In this document: one piece after another, positions 1 through 7,157 of the stretch
Position numbering within the stretch: position 1 is the stretch's first letter
Layout: each line of letters starts with the position of its first letter
Assembly: GCA_901538445.1 (NCBI GenBank)
Contig: LR594584.1
Span: 1,334,655-1,398,654 of the forward strand
DNA length: 64,000 nt
Source of the DNA: Gemmataceae bacterium
GTDB lineage: Bacteria > Planctomycetota > Planctomycetia > Gemmatales > Gemmataceae
Reading direction: 5' to 3'
Translations under genes and position numbers: made by a program
Notes under the pieces: generated by a model
Seen by the model: only the letters and a program-made list of their open reading frames with translations
Told to the model about the DNA's origin: nothing
The model's database searches: none

Positions 1-132
1 GGCGGCCCCGATGGCGGCGGCCGGGTCGGGCAGCGGCGGGGCCGGTTGGATGGTCAGCGGCGGGCCGACGAGCCGGTCGTCCGGGAGGGTGACGTCGAGG
101 CCGGTCTTGCCGTAGTCGAGAGTGACTTTCAT
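1..132 (-). CDS. LarA-like nickel-dependent lactate racemase family protein, N-terminus only
   Basis: Only the first 44 codons are present; the gene runs off the left edge of the window. The start [20 protein letters not shown] resembles the N-terminal strand pair of the LarA/DUF2088 family (basic-aromatic start, YGK, then a short acidic PDDR turn). LarA proteins racemise lactate or related 2-hydroxy acids with a nickel pincer cofactor, but none of the catalytic or cofactor-attachment residues lie in this fragment, so the substrate cannot be stated. It is divergent from the small basic protein gene at 283. The family call rests on the N-terminal pattern alone. Confidence 0.6.
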   Translation of the reverse strand, partial: MKVTLDYGKTGLDVTLPDDRLVGPPLTIQPAPPLPDPAAAIGAA

Positions 133-282
133 TCCGGTGCGAGTGGCTAGTGGGAGTGTGGGGGAAGCGGCCGGGGCGGGTCGCCTTGCCGGTCGGCCGC
201 GACGCTTATAGTATCACATCTTGCCGCTTCCGGCGGTCCGGTTGTCGGGCACCCACACTAGCCACTCACACTCGCACTCAAC

Positions 283-519
283 ATGTCCATCGACAAGAGC
301 CTGAAGCGCAAGGGCGGCATGACCCGGCAGCGGTGCGTGCTGACCCGGGCCGAGCGCATCGCCAAGATGATCGAGAACGGCCAGTGGGGCGACGGCAAGA
401 GCCCGTTCGGGCTGCCGAAGACCCGCGTGCAGAAGATCGTCATGAAGAAGAAGGTCAAGAAGGAGGCCGAGGGCGACGCCGCCGCGGACCCCAAGGCCAA
501 GGGCGCGGCCAAGAAGTAA
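283..519 (+). CDS. small basic protein, TIGR04137-like family
   Basis: A 78-residue, strongly basic protein. The N-terminal half (MSIDKSLKRKG, then VLTRAERI) matches the small basic protein family described from Planctomycetes, Verrucomicrobia and Chlamydiae. The C-terminal third is a run of lysines, alanines and acidic residues (KKKVKKEAEG... KGAAKK) that is probably disordered. The family's function is not established; its size, charge and conservation suggest a ribosome- or nucleic-acid-associated role, which is inference. It is monocistronic: a perfect 13-bp-arm hairpin follows at 551-584. A rightward start upstream of 283 is not supported. Confidence 0.8.
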   Translation: MSIDKSLKRKGGMTRQRCVLTRAERIAKMIENGQWGDGKSPFGLPKTRVQKIVMKKKVKKEAEGDAAADPKAKGAAKK

Positions 520-550
520 CAACCCGGCCGGTCACGGTCCGAACACCACC

Positions 551-584
551 CCGCGTCCGCGCCACTCTCCCGGCGCGGACGCGG
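551..584 (+). terminator. hairpin terminator after the small basic protein gene
   Basis: A perfect 13-bp inverted repeat (arms 551-563 and 572-584) with an 8-nt loop lies 31 bp after the stop codon at 519 and 39 bp before the next start. The tail is only weakly T-rich (CGTTTC), so it could be an inefficient intrinsic terminator or an mRNA 3' stabiliser. Confidence 0.6.
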
Positions 585-623
585 CGTTTCGCATTTCCCG
601 CGCGACGGCGGAGGCCGCGACCG

Positions 624-1832
624 ATGGCAACCGCGTACCTCGCGCTCGGCAGCAACCTTGGCGACCGATGGGCGAACCTCACCGCGGCCGTGCGGCGGCT
701 CCGGGCCGAGCCGGGCGTCCGCGTCATCGCGACCTCCGAGATTTACGAGACGGCCCCGCTCGACTGCCCCCCCGGGTCGGGCGACTACCTCAACTCCGTC
801 GTCGCGGTCGAAACCGGCGCCTCGCCCGAAGACCTGCTGAAACTCCTCCACCGCATCGAGCACGCCTTCGGCCGCGTCCGGGCCGAGGTGAACGCCCCGC
901 GAACGCTCGACCTCGACCTGCTGCTCTACGGCGACCGTGTCATCGACACGCCGGACCTTGTCGTCCCGCACCCGCGGATGCACGAACGCGGCTTCGTGCT
1001 GGTTCCGCTCGCGGAGATCGCGCCGGACGCCGTTCACCCCACGCTCGGGAAGTCGGTCCGCGACCTCCTCGCCGGCGTCCCGAGCGACGACGTGCGGGTC
1101 GCCCGGGACACCTTTTGCGCCCCGCAGACGCTCACGGGGCTCACCGCACTCGTCACCGGCTCGACCAGCGGCATCGGGGCGGCTATTGCGGAACTCTACG
1201 CGCGCCACGGAGCTGGCGTCATCACCCACGGGCGGCGTCAACTCGACGGCCGGCACGTCGTGGCCGACCTCCGCGACCCGGCCCAGGTCGATCGGCTCGC
1301 CGACGAGGCGTGGGCGCTCGGCGACGGCCTCGACGTGCTGGTGTGCAACGCCGGGGCCGACACGCTCACCGGCGACGCCGCGAAGTGGTCGTTCGACGAG
1401 AAGCTCGACGCGCTCCTGGCCATCGACCTGAAGGCGACGGTGCGGCTCGCGCGCGTCATCGGCGCACGCATGAAGGAGCGCGGCCGCGGGTGCGTCGTCA
1501 CCGTCGGCTGGGACCAGGCCGAGACCGGCATGGAGGGCGACAGCGGCCAGCTCTTCGCCGCGGTCAAGGGGGCCGTCACGTGCTTCAGCCGGAGCCTGGC
1601 GCTGAGCCTCGCGCCCGAGGTGCGGGTGAACTGCGTCGCCCCGGGGTGGGTCCGGACCGCGTGGGGCGAGACAGCCAGCCCCGTTTGGCAGGAGCGGGTG
1701 CGCCGCGAGACGCCGCTCGGCGTGTGGGGGTTGCCCGAAGACGTCGCGGCGGCGGCGCTGTGGCTCGCGTCCCCGGCCGCGGGGTTCATCACGGGCCAAA
1801 CGCTCTCGGTGAACGGCGGCGCGGTGCGGTGA
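624..1832 (+). CDS. folK: HPPK (FolK) fused to a short-chain dehydrogenase/reductase-like domain
   Basis: A 402-residue two-domain protein. Residues 1-165 are 2-amino-4-hydroxy-6-hydroxymethyldihydropteridine pyrophosphokinase: LGSNLGDR at 8-15 and the signature RTLDLDLLLYG at 93-103 are intact, so the folate-pathway kinase should be active. Residues 170-402 form an SDR Rossmann domain with TGSTSGIG (178-185), CNAG (241-244) and a C-terminal VNGG. The usual catalytic positions are altered: the YxxxK tyrosine is F311 (K315 kept), the serine region reads VTVGWDQ, and the helix-4 Asn is D268. The pteridine reductases PTR1 and FolM are SDRs, so a pterin-linked role for the second domain is plausible but inferred. 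The start at 624 is chosen because HPPK homology begins there; the reading frame stays open further upstream. Confidence 0.9.
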   Translation: MATAYLALGSNLGDRWANLTAAVRRLRAEPGVRVIATSEIYETAPLDCPPGSGDYLNSVVAVETGASPEDLLKLLHRIEHAFGRVRAEVNAPRTLDLDLLLYGDRVIDTPDLVVPHPRMHERGFVLVPLAEIAPDAVHPTLGKSVRDLLAGVPSDDVRVARDTFCAPQTLTGLTALVTGSTSGIGAAIAELYARHGAGVITHGRRQLDGRHVVADLRDPAQVDRLADEAWALGDGLDVLVCNAGADTLTGDAAKWSFDEKLDALLAIDLKATVRLARVIGARMKERGRGCVVTVGWDQAETGMEGDSGQLFAAVKGAVTCFSRSLALSLAPEVRVNCVAPGWVRTAWGETASPVWQERVRRETPLGVWGLPEDVAAAALWLASPAAGFITGQTLSVNGGAVR

Positions 1833-1920
1833 TTCGCCGGCCCGGCGGAGTCCGCGCTTGGGTCGGCGGCCGGGAAGTGGTACGATGCCGGGGTTGTTCG
1901 GTCGCCCGGAGGGAGCGCCC

Positions 1921-2346
1921 ATGATCCACGTCAAGAAGATCCTCTACCCCACCGACTTCTCGAGCTACTCGAACCAGGCGTACTTCCACGCGCTGGGGCT
2001 GGCCGAGACCTACGGCGCGGCCCTCGCCGTCGTGTACGTCCACGCCCCGGGCGGTCCCGGCGACAAGGAGCACTGGCGGGCGCAGCTCGAACAGGTGCGG
2101 CCGGCGAACCCGAAGATCCCGGTCGCGCACGTCGTCTTGGAGGGCGACCCGGCGGCCGAGATCACCCGGTACGCGGCCGACACCGGGACCGACGTGATCG
2201 TGATCGGCACCCACGGCCGAACCGGCGTGGACCGGCTCGTCATGGGCAGCGTCGCCGAGAAGGTGATGCGCGAGGCCCCCTGCTCGGTGCTGGTCGTCAA
2301 GCTCCCGCGCCACGCCGACGCCGCCGACCCGCACCACGTCCGCTGA
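1921..2346 (+). CDS. universal stress protein, UspA family
   Basis: A 141-residue single-domain Usp protein. MIHVKKILYPTDFS is the typical first strand and loop, and the ATP-binding pattern G-x2-G-x9-G-S is present in the segment starting GTHGRTG (about residues 99-116). Members of this family bind ATP or AMP and modulate stress resistance in the cytoplasm. The start at 1921 follows a GGAGGGAGC ribosome binding site; an in-frame upstream start at 1858 would add non-homologous residues. It lies 88 bp after folK, so co-transcription is possible. It converges with the oxygenase gene downstream. Confidence 0.92.
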   Translation: MIHVKKILYPTDFSSYSNQAYFHALGLAETYGAALAVVYVHAPGGPGDKEHWRAQLEQVRPANPKIPVAHVVLEGDPAAEITRYAADTGTDVIVIGTHGRTGVDRLVMGSVAEKVMREAPCSVLVVKLPRHADAADPHHVR

Positions 2347-2356
2347 CCGCCCGCGG

Positions 2357-2947
2357 CTACTCGTCGCCCGGGACGCGGTACATCACGTCGGACCGGAGGA
2401 CGTACTTCCGGCCCGTGGTGACCGCCGACCCCTCGTGCAGCAGATAGTGGTAGAAGACCAGCGCCTTCCCCGCCTCCGGCACCACGCGGATCACGTCGCC
2501 GTCGGCCAGTCGCTCGCCGTCGTCCTGGATGTGGATGACCGTGTCGCCGCCCGTGCAGTCCCCGCCCAGGTACACCATGAACGTGAGTTGGCTCCGCTCG
2601 TCGTCGCGGGCGAAGTGGCCGTCGGTGTGCGGGCGGAACGCCTGGCCCGCCTCGTAACGGTAGAACCGGAACCGCTCGTTGAGGCCGGTCGCCTCGCGGC
2701 CGCGGAACGGCGACGGGACGAGGGGACGCGCCCGCTCCCAGAGCTTCGCGGCCCACTCGCGGTTGTCGATCATGACCCGCTCGTTGTTCCGCACGCTCGG
2801 GGCCATCAGTGGCCCGGACGGCGTGGTGATCGGCGCGGCCGCGTACCCCGCCGCCTCGGTGATCCGCACGTACTCGGCGCACTCCGCGGGCGTGAGGAAG
2901 TCGTGGATCACGAACACCTGCTCGCCGTCGAGAAGTTCCTTCCGCAT
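2357..2947 (-). CDS. 2OG-Fe(II) oxygenase, prolyl 4-hydroxylase type
   Basis: A 196-residue protein with the double-stranded beta-helix metal site of the P4Hc family. The HxD pair is in HTDGHF, and the distal His lies in YHYLLHEGSAV followed by TGRKYVLRSDVMY, in which the basic residue can bind 2-oxoglutarate. The N-terminus (VFVIHDFLTPAECAEYV) is typical of this family. The ATG at 2947 has a strong GGAGGAGGG ribosome binding site 7 bp upstream; the frame remains open further upstream without homology. The protein target is unknown; bacterial homologues hydroxylate proline in proteins or free amino acids. It is convergent with the uspA gene, with a 10-bp gap. Confidence 0.88.
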   Translation of the reverse strand: MRKELLDGEQVFVIHDFLTPAECAEYVRITEAAGYAAAPITTPSGPLMAPSVRNNERVMIDNREWAAKLWERARPLVPSPFRGREATGLNERFRFYRYEAGQAFRPHTDGHFARDDERSQLTFMVYLGGDCTGGDTVIHIQDDGERLADGDVIRVVPEAGKALVFYHYLLHEGSAVTTGRKYVLRSDVMYRVPGDE

Positions 2948-3102
2948 CGCAAGCCCTCCTCCGAGTTGACCCGCCGGACCGCCACGGCCCGGACACGCCA
3001 CGCGGCCGGCAGGTTCACGGGCGCTGTGTGGTGACAGCGTAGCACCGCGCCCACCCCTGCGCGTGCTATGTTCGTACAGCCTCTTCCAACCCCGGACGCC
3101 CC

Positions 3103-4140
3103 ATGCAGTTCTTTGCCCTTCGATCGAGCCCGGTCGTGCTGTGGGTCGTCGCGGCCGCACTCGCCGCGGGCGCGGCCACGCTCGACTGGGTCGTGCTCGA
3201 CGGGTTCCTCTGGCAGCGCCGGGCCGAGGCGTTCCCCACCGCGGTCGCCACCGTCGTCACGTCCGAGGTGGTCGAGCGCCGCGGCGGCAAGGGCGGGACG
3301 ACGTACTCCCTCGAACTCGCGTACCGGTTCACCCTCGGCGGCCAGACGTACGTCGGCACCCGGGTGCGGTACTCCTCGAAGCCGTCGTCGAAGCACCGGG
3401 CCGAGGTCGAACTACTCCGCGCCGAGTACCACCTCGGCCGGCAGGTCACCGCGTACTACCCGCCAGACAGCCCCGGCGACGCGGTCCTCAGGCCCGGGGT
3501 CGGGGGCACCGACTACTTGCGTTCGCTGTTCGCCCTCGGGCTCACCCTTCTGGCCGGCGGGGCGACCCGGCTCGCGTTCGGCAAGCCGCCGCGGTTCGAC
3601 CCGAACGACCCGGACCAGGCCCGGCAGACCGACGCGGGCTGGGAGGCCCGCATGCCCGGCGCGTCGCACGCCGCGGTGTTCTGTGTGGCGTTCGCCGCCG
3701 CGTCGCTCCTCGGGGGGTTCGTCGTCACCGTCGCCCGCGGGGAGAACCCCGCCCCGGAGGTCGTCGGGGTGGCGCTCGCGGGGGCGGTCGGGGTCGCGGC
3801 CCTCGCCGCGGCGCTGCTCGCGCACCACCCGACCCTGTCGGCCGACCTCGACGCCCGCACCCTGACGCTCCCGGCCCCCTGGCTCGGGCGGCCGGCCCGG
3901 GTGCCGTTCGACCACGTTGGCACCGTCGCCGTCCGCGAGGAGGAGCACGCGATCGGCCGCAGCGGCGAGACGTACACCGTGTACCGGTGCGAGATCGGCT
4001 GGGGCACGAGCGCCGGGGTGCGGATCACGACCGTGGCGACGTACCTGCACCGGACCGACGCCGAGCGCCTCGCCGCGTGGATCAACATGGCGGTCGGGCG
4101 CATGGACACCGAACTCGAGGCCGTCGAGCGGCCCGCGTGA
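3103..4140 (+). CDS. DUF3592 domain membrane protein
   Basis: 345 residues. A first hydrophobic segment (about 9-30) is followed by a DUF3592-like beta domain (about 40-130: VVTSEVVERR, LAYRFTLGGQTYVGTRVRY and a YYPPDSPGDAVL turn that fits the family's V-x-YxPxxP pattern). Three further hydrophobic stretches follow (about 140-160, 185-210 and 220-245), then a C-terminal soluble region with VPFDHVGTVAVREEE that resembles the second half of duplicated members. The function of DUF3592 is not known. It lies divergent from the oxygenase gene and 72 bp before the secreted WD40 gene on the same strand. Confidence 0.8.
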   Translation: MQFFALRSSPVVLWVVAAALAAGAATLDWVVLDGFLWQRRAEAFPTAVATVVTSEVVERRGGKGGTTYSLELAYRFTLGGQTYVGTRVRYSSKPSSKHRAEVELLRAEYHLGRQVTAYYPPDSPGDAVLRPGVGGTDYLRSLFALGLTLLAGGATRLAFGKPPRFDPNDPDQARQTDAGWEARMPGASHAAVFCVAFAAASLLGGFVVTVARGENPAPEVVGVALAGAVGVAALAAALLAHHPTLSADLDARTLTLPAPWLGRPARVPFDHVGTVAVREEEHAIGRSGETYTVYRCEIGWGTSAGVRITTVATYLHRTDAERLAAWINMAVGRMDTELEAVERPA

Positions 4141-4212
4141 GCCTTCCGTCCTCGACGCCCGCCCCGCCCCGCGGTACGCTCTGCTTTGCCCACCCTCCCG
4201 GAGTCCCACCCC

Positions 4213-6255
4213 ATGACTGCCCGCCGGTTCTGGACCGCGTTCGCCCTGTCACTCTTCCCCGCCCTCGTCGCGCTCGCGGCCGACGGCGACGACCCGCTGC
4301 CCGACGGCGCGAAGGCCCGGCTCGGCACGGCCCGGCTGCGGAGCACCAGCGGCAGCCCGACCGCCATCACCCCGAACGGCCGGTTCCTCGCCGGCCCCAC
4401 CCCCGGGGGCACGATCGGGTTCCTCGAACTCAACGGCGACGTGACCCGGGCCGTGCGCGTCGATGGCGAGTTCGGCACCGTGGTCGCGTTCTCGGCCGAC
4501 GTGAAGCGGGCGCTGAGCGTGGGCTACCAGGCCGCGTTCGTGTGGGACACCGGGAGCGGGAAGGTACTCGCGAAGGCCGCCCGGAGCGTCCTGAGCGGCG
4601 ACAACGCCGCGGCGCTCTCCCGCGACGGCAAGGTGTTCGTGGTCGGCGGCACCAAGAGCTTCAACGAGAAGGACAAGGACAAGCTCCCGACGGTGACCGT
4701 CTGGGACGTGGACGGGAACAAGGAGGCCGCCAGCATCCGCCCGGCGCAGAACGAGACCGTCTACGCCGCGCTGTCGCCCGACGGGAAGCGGGTGGCGACC
4801 TGGGGCTACCACGCCGACCGCGACGCGAAGGAGCCGCCGAAGCCCGAGGCTGACCCGAACCGGCTCGTGCAGTTCTGGACCGCCGACGGCAAGGAGACCG
4901 GCAAGGCCCGGCTCCTCACCGGGTCGAACCCCGCGACGGTCGCCTTCTCGCCCGACGGCTCGCTCGCGGCGGTGTCGGGCGGCGAGGGCGCGATCTACCT
5001 GTTCGACCCGGCGACCGGCACCGCGAAGGGCCAGTTGCTGGGCCGGTCGCGGCAGGGCCGGCGGCTCGCGTTCAGCCCGGACGGCAAGACGCTCGCCTCG
5101 GCCGGGGAGGACGGGGCCGTGCAGCGGTGGACCGTGGCCGACGGCAAGCGGCTCGGCACCACGGAGCCGCCGGTGCCGCTGACGTACCCCCGCGGGCTCC
5201 TGTTCACGGACAACGAGCGGGCGGTGGCGTGGTCGAACCGCGGGTCGGCGACGTTCGCCTGGGAGGTGCCGAGCGGCAAGCTCCTGACCCCGGCCGGCGG
5301 GCACATCAACCCGGTGACGAGCGCCGCGGTCGCCGGGGGCGGCAAGGAGGTGTTCACCGCCGCGAGCGACGGCGTCGTGATCCGCTGGGACCCGGCCACG
5401 GGCAAGGAGCTCGGCACGCTCCCGCTGAAGACGCCCCAGACCGGGTACGGGTCGGGCGTCGTCACCGGCACCGTGTACCTCACCGCCGACGGCACCCGGG
5501 CGCTGGCGAACGACGGCAACGGGCTGGCCGTCTACGACCTCCCGGCCGGCACGCAGCAGTTCGTCATCCCGACCGACTACAACCGCGAGAACCGGGCCGT
5601 GTTCACCCCGGACGGCGCGAAGGTCGTGCAGCTCGTCTCCTCCTACGACGCGAAGAAGAACCCGTCGCGGGTGGTGGTGTGGGACGTGGCCGCGGCGAAG
5701 AAGCTCGGCGAGGTGGACCTGCCGGGGCTGACGCAGGTGCAGGCCGCGCTGTCGCCCGACGGCAAGACGCTGGTGACGGCAGCGACGCGGCCCGAGGAGA
5801 AGGGGGAAAGCGCGTTCGTGGTGACCGGGTGGGATCTGGCGACCGGCAAGAAGCTCGGCGAGTTCACCGAGCCGGGCGGGTACGGCGCGATGACCGTGGC
5901 CGCGACCGCCGACAACAAGACCGCTGCGGTGCTGAGCCCGAAGAGCGGCCCGATCGTGGTGGACTTCGTCGTCGGCACCAAGGTGCGGGCGCTGGACCTC
6001 GGTGGCAAGCGGCCGGGCGGCCAACTGGCCGTGAGCAGCGACGGCAAGCTGGTCGCGGTCGCGACGCAGGCCGGGTTCGGGGCGAGCACCGGGTCGCCGG
6101 TGGTGGTGTTCGAGGCCGACACGGGCAAGGTGAAGAAAACGATCTCGGGCGGCCCGGGGAACCTGAACGCGCTCGCGTTCTCGCCCGACGGCAAGCTCCT
6201 CGTCTCCGGCTCCTACGACACCACTGCCCTCGTGTGGGACCTCTCGGAGAAGTGA
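4213..6255 (+). CDS. secreted WD40-repeat beta-propeller protein
   Basis: 680 residues with a signal peptide (about 1-23, MTARRFWTAFALSLFPALVALAA in two parts: basic start, then a hydrophobic core). The rest is a series of WD40-like blades, seen in repeated SPDGK and VWD motifs (VTVWDVDGNK, AFSPDGS, AFSPDGKTLASAGEDGAV, VVVWDVAAAKKLG, and a final blade ending TALVWDLSEK). The number of blades suggests two propellers. Such stand-alone periplasmic propellers are abundant in Gemmataceae and are thought to be protein-interaction scaffolds; no partner can be named. The gene ends 14 bp before a perfect palindromic repeat. Confidence 0.85.
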   Translation: MTARRFWTAFALSLFPALVALAADGDDPLPDGAKARLGTARLRSTSGSPTAITPNGRFLAGPTPGGTIGFLELNGDVTRAVRVDGEFGTVVAFSADVKRALSVGYQAAFVWDTGSGKVLAKAARSVLSGDNAAALSRDGKVFVVGGTKSFNEKDKDKLPTVTVWDVDGNKEAASIRPAQNETVYAALSPDGKRVATWGYHADRDAKEPPKPEADPNRLVQFWTADGKETGKARLLTGSNPATVAFSPDGSLAAVSGGEGAIYLFDPATGTAKGQLLGRSRQGRRLAFSPDGKTLASAGEDGAVQRWTVADGKRLGTTEPPVPLTYPRGLLFTDNERAVAWSNRGSATFAWEVPSGKLLTPAGGHINPVTSAAVAGGGKEVFTAASDGVVIRWDPATGKELGTLPLKTPQTGYGSGVVTGTVYLTADGTRALANDGNGLAVYDLPAGTQQFVIPTDYNRENRAVFTPDGAKVVQLVSSYDAKKNPSRVVVWDVAAAKKLGEVDLPGLTQVQAALSPDGKTLVTAATRPEEKGESAFVVTGWDLATGKKLGEFTEPGGYGAMTVAATADNKTAAVLSPKSGPIVVDFVVGTKVRALDLGGKRPGGQLAVSSDGKLVAVATQAGFGASTGSPVVVFEADTGKVKKTISGGPGNLNALAFSPDGKLLVSGSYDTTALVWDLSEK

Positions 6256-6268
6256 CGCAACTGATGTC

Positions 6269-6343
6269 TTTCGAGCCACGGGGCTTGTCCCCGTGGTGCT
6301 CGGAATCCCGGAAGACCACGGGGACAAGCCCCGTGGCTCGAAA
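6269..6343. repeat. palindromic element, family A (double hairpin)
   Basis: Two perfect 29-bp arms (6269-6297 and 6315-6343) separated by 17 nt. Each arm contains its own 8-bp hairpin (CCACGGGG/CCCCGTGG) and the outer ends read CGAGCC...GGCTCG. It lies between convergent genes (stops at 6255 and 6347) and could act as a bidirectional terminator. A diverged copy lies in frame inside the aminotransferase gene at 11396-11458. Confidence 0.9.
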
Positions 6344-6346
6344 GCA

Positions 6347-7039
6347 TCACCCCTTCCCCAGCACCAGATCGACCACCCAGCACCCGCGGACGTGAACCTG
6401 CTGCGGGTCGCGACAGTGCGTCAGCACGGCGTCGCTGTCGCACCCGGCGTCCTGCAGCGCGTCGGCGAGGATCGGCATCGCGCCGAAGTCGCGCGACTCG
6501 TACATCCCACGCGCCAGCGCCACGGCGGTCGAGGTGCGCCACGCCGCATCGAACGCGACCGGCCGGAACGGGTTGCCGAAGACATCGCGGAGAATGGCGC
6601 AGGTTAGGGCATTGGCCTCCTGCTGGTTCCCGCAATGTCCTGCGAGTGAAACTGGATAGCCTGTCATTCCCGCGGCCGCAGAAAACGGTTGAGATGATGT
6701 GGTCGCTTTCGTCAGTGCCGCCGCTGTTCGATATTGCACGTTAGGCTCATGCGGTGAGTATCCTCCCGACGTAAGTTCTTGGAGCTTTGCTCCTGTCGTC
6801 TCCATCTCCACTTTGGTTGCTTTGCCATCAGCAAACCTCTCAGCGACTTCAACGGCGTCTGTCATTCGCGAATCGATGAGGTGCGGCCAGATGGCCCGGC
6901 AACATCCGCAGGCGAAGAGTCGCAACTTGCGCCGGCCAATTTTTGTTCGTAATGCTTTGGTGTCCCTGAGTTGCCAAATCAAGTGATGTGCTGTGTAGTC
7001 TGCGTGTCCTTTGGGATTTAGCCAATTCTCATCATCCAT
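6347..7039 (-). CDS. Gemmataceae-type hypothetical protein with CxCCR and HVRGCWVVDL motifs
   Basis: 230 residues. I recognise the pattern (LRLFACGCCRAIW near the N-terminus, AVEVAERFADG in the middle, MPILADALQDAGCD and a terminal HVRGCWVVDLVLGK) as a domain that recurs in many Gemmataceae hypothetical proteins, often in multi-copy families, but it has no function that I can name. It contains no signal peptide or membrane segment. Cys and His residues are clustered (CGCCR, HCRD, GCW), so a metal site is possible; this is speculation. The local base composition is slightly less G+C-rich than in the neighbours. It lies between two palindromic elements. Confidence 0.7.
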   Translation of the reverse strand: MDDENWLNPKGHADYTAHHLIWQLRDTKALRTKIGRRKLRLFACGCCRAIWPHLIDSRMTDAVEVAERFADGKATKVEMETTGAKLQELTSGGYSPHEPNVQYRTAAALTKATTSSQPFSAAAGMTGYPVSLAGHCGNQQEANALTCAILRDVFGNPFRPVAFDAAWRTSTAVALARGMYESRDFGAMPILADALQDAGCDSDAVLTHCRDPQQVHVRGCWVVDLVLGKG

Positions 7040-7078
7040 TTCGGAACTCCAACGGCTCGCGCGAGAGCAGGTCAGTTC

Positions 7079-7142
7079 GGCGAGCCGGGAGCGTGAGCGA
7101 CCGGAGCAACGTTACTCCGGTCGCTCACGCCCCCGGCTCGCC
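7079..7142. repeat. palindromic element, family A-like (single long hairpin)
   Basis: 28-bp arms (7079-7106 and 7115-7142) with one mismatch and an 8-nt loop. The outer ends GGCGAGCC/GGCTCGCC are shared with the elements at 9335 and 38945. It lies between the prolyl oligopeptidase stop (7158) and the start of the next leftward gene (7039), so it could terminate or stabilise the oligopeptidase mRNA. Confidence 0.88.
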
Positions 7143-7157
7143 AAGATCGCACTCACA

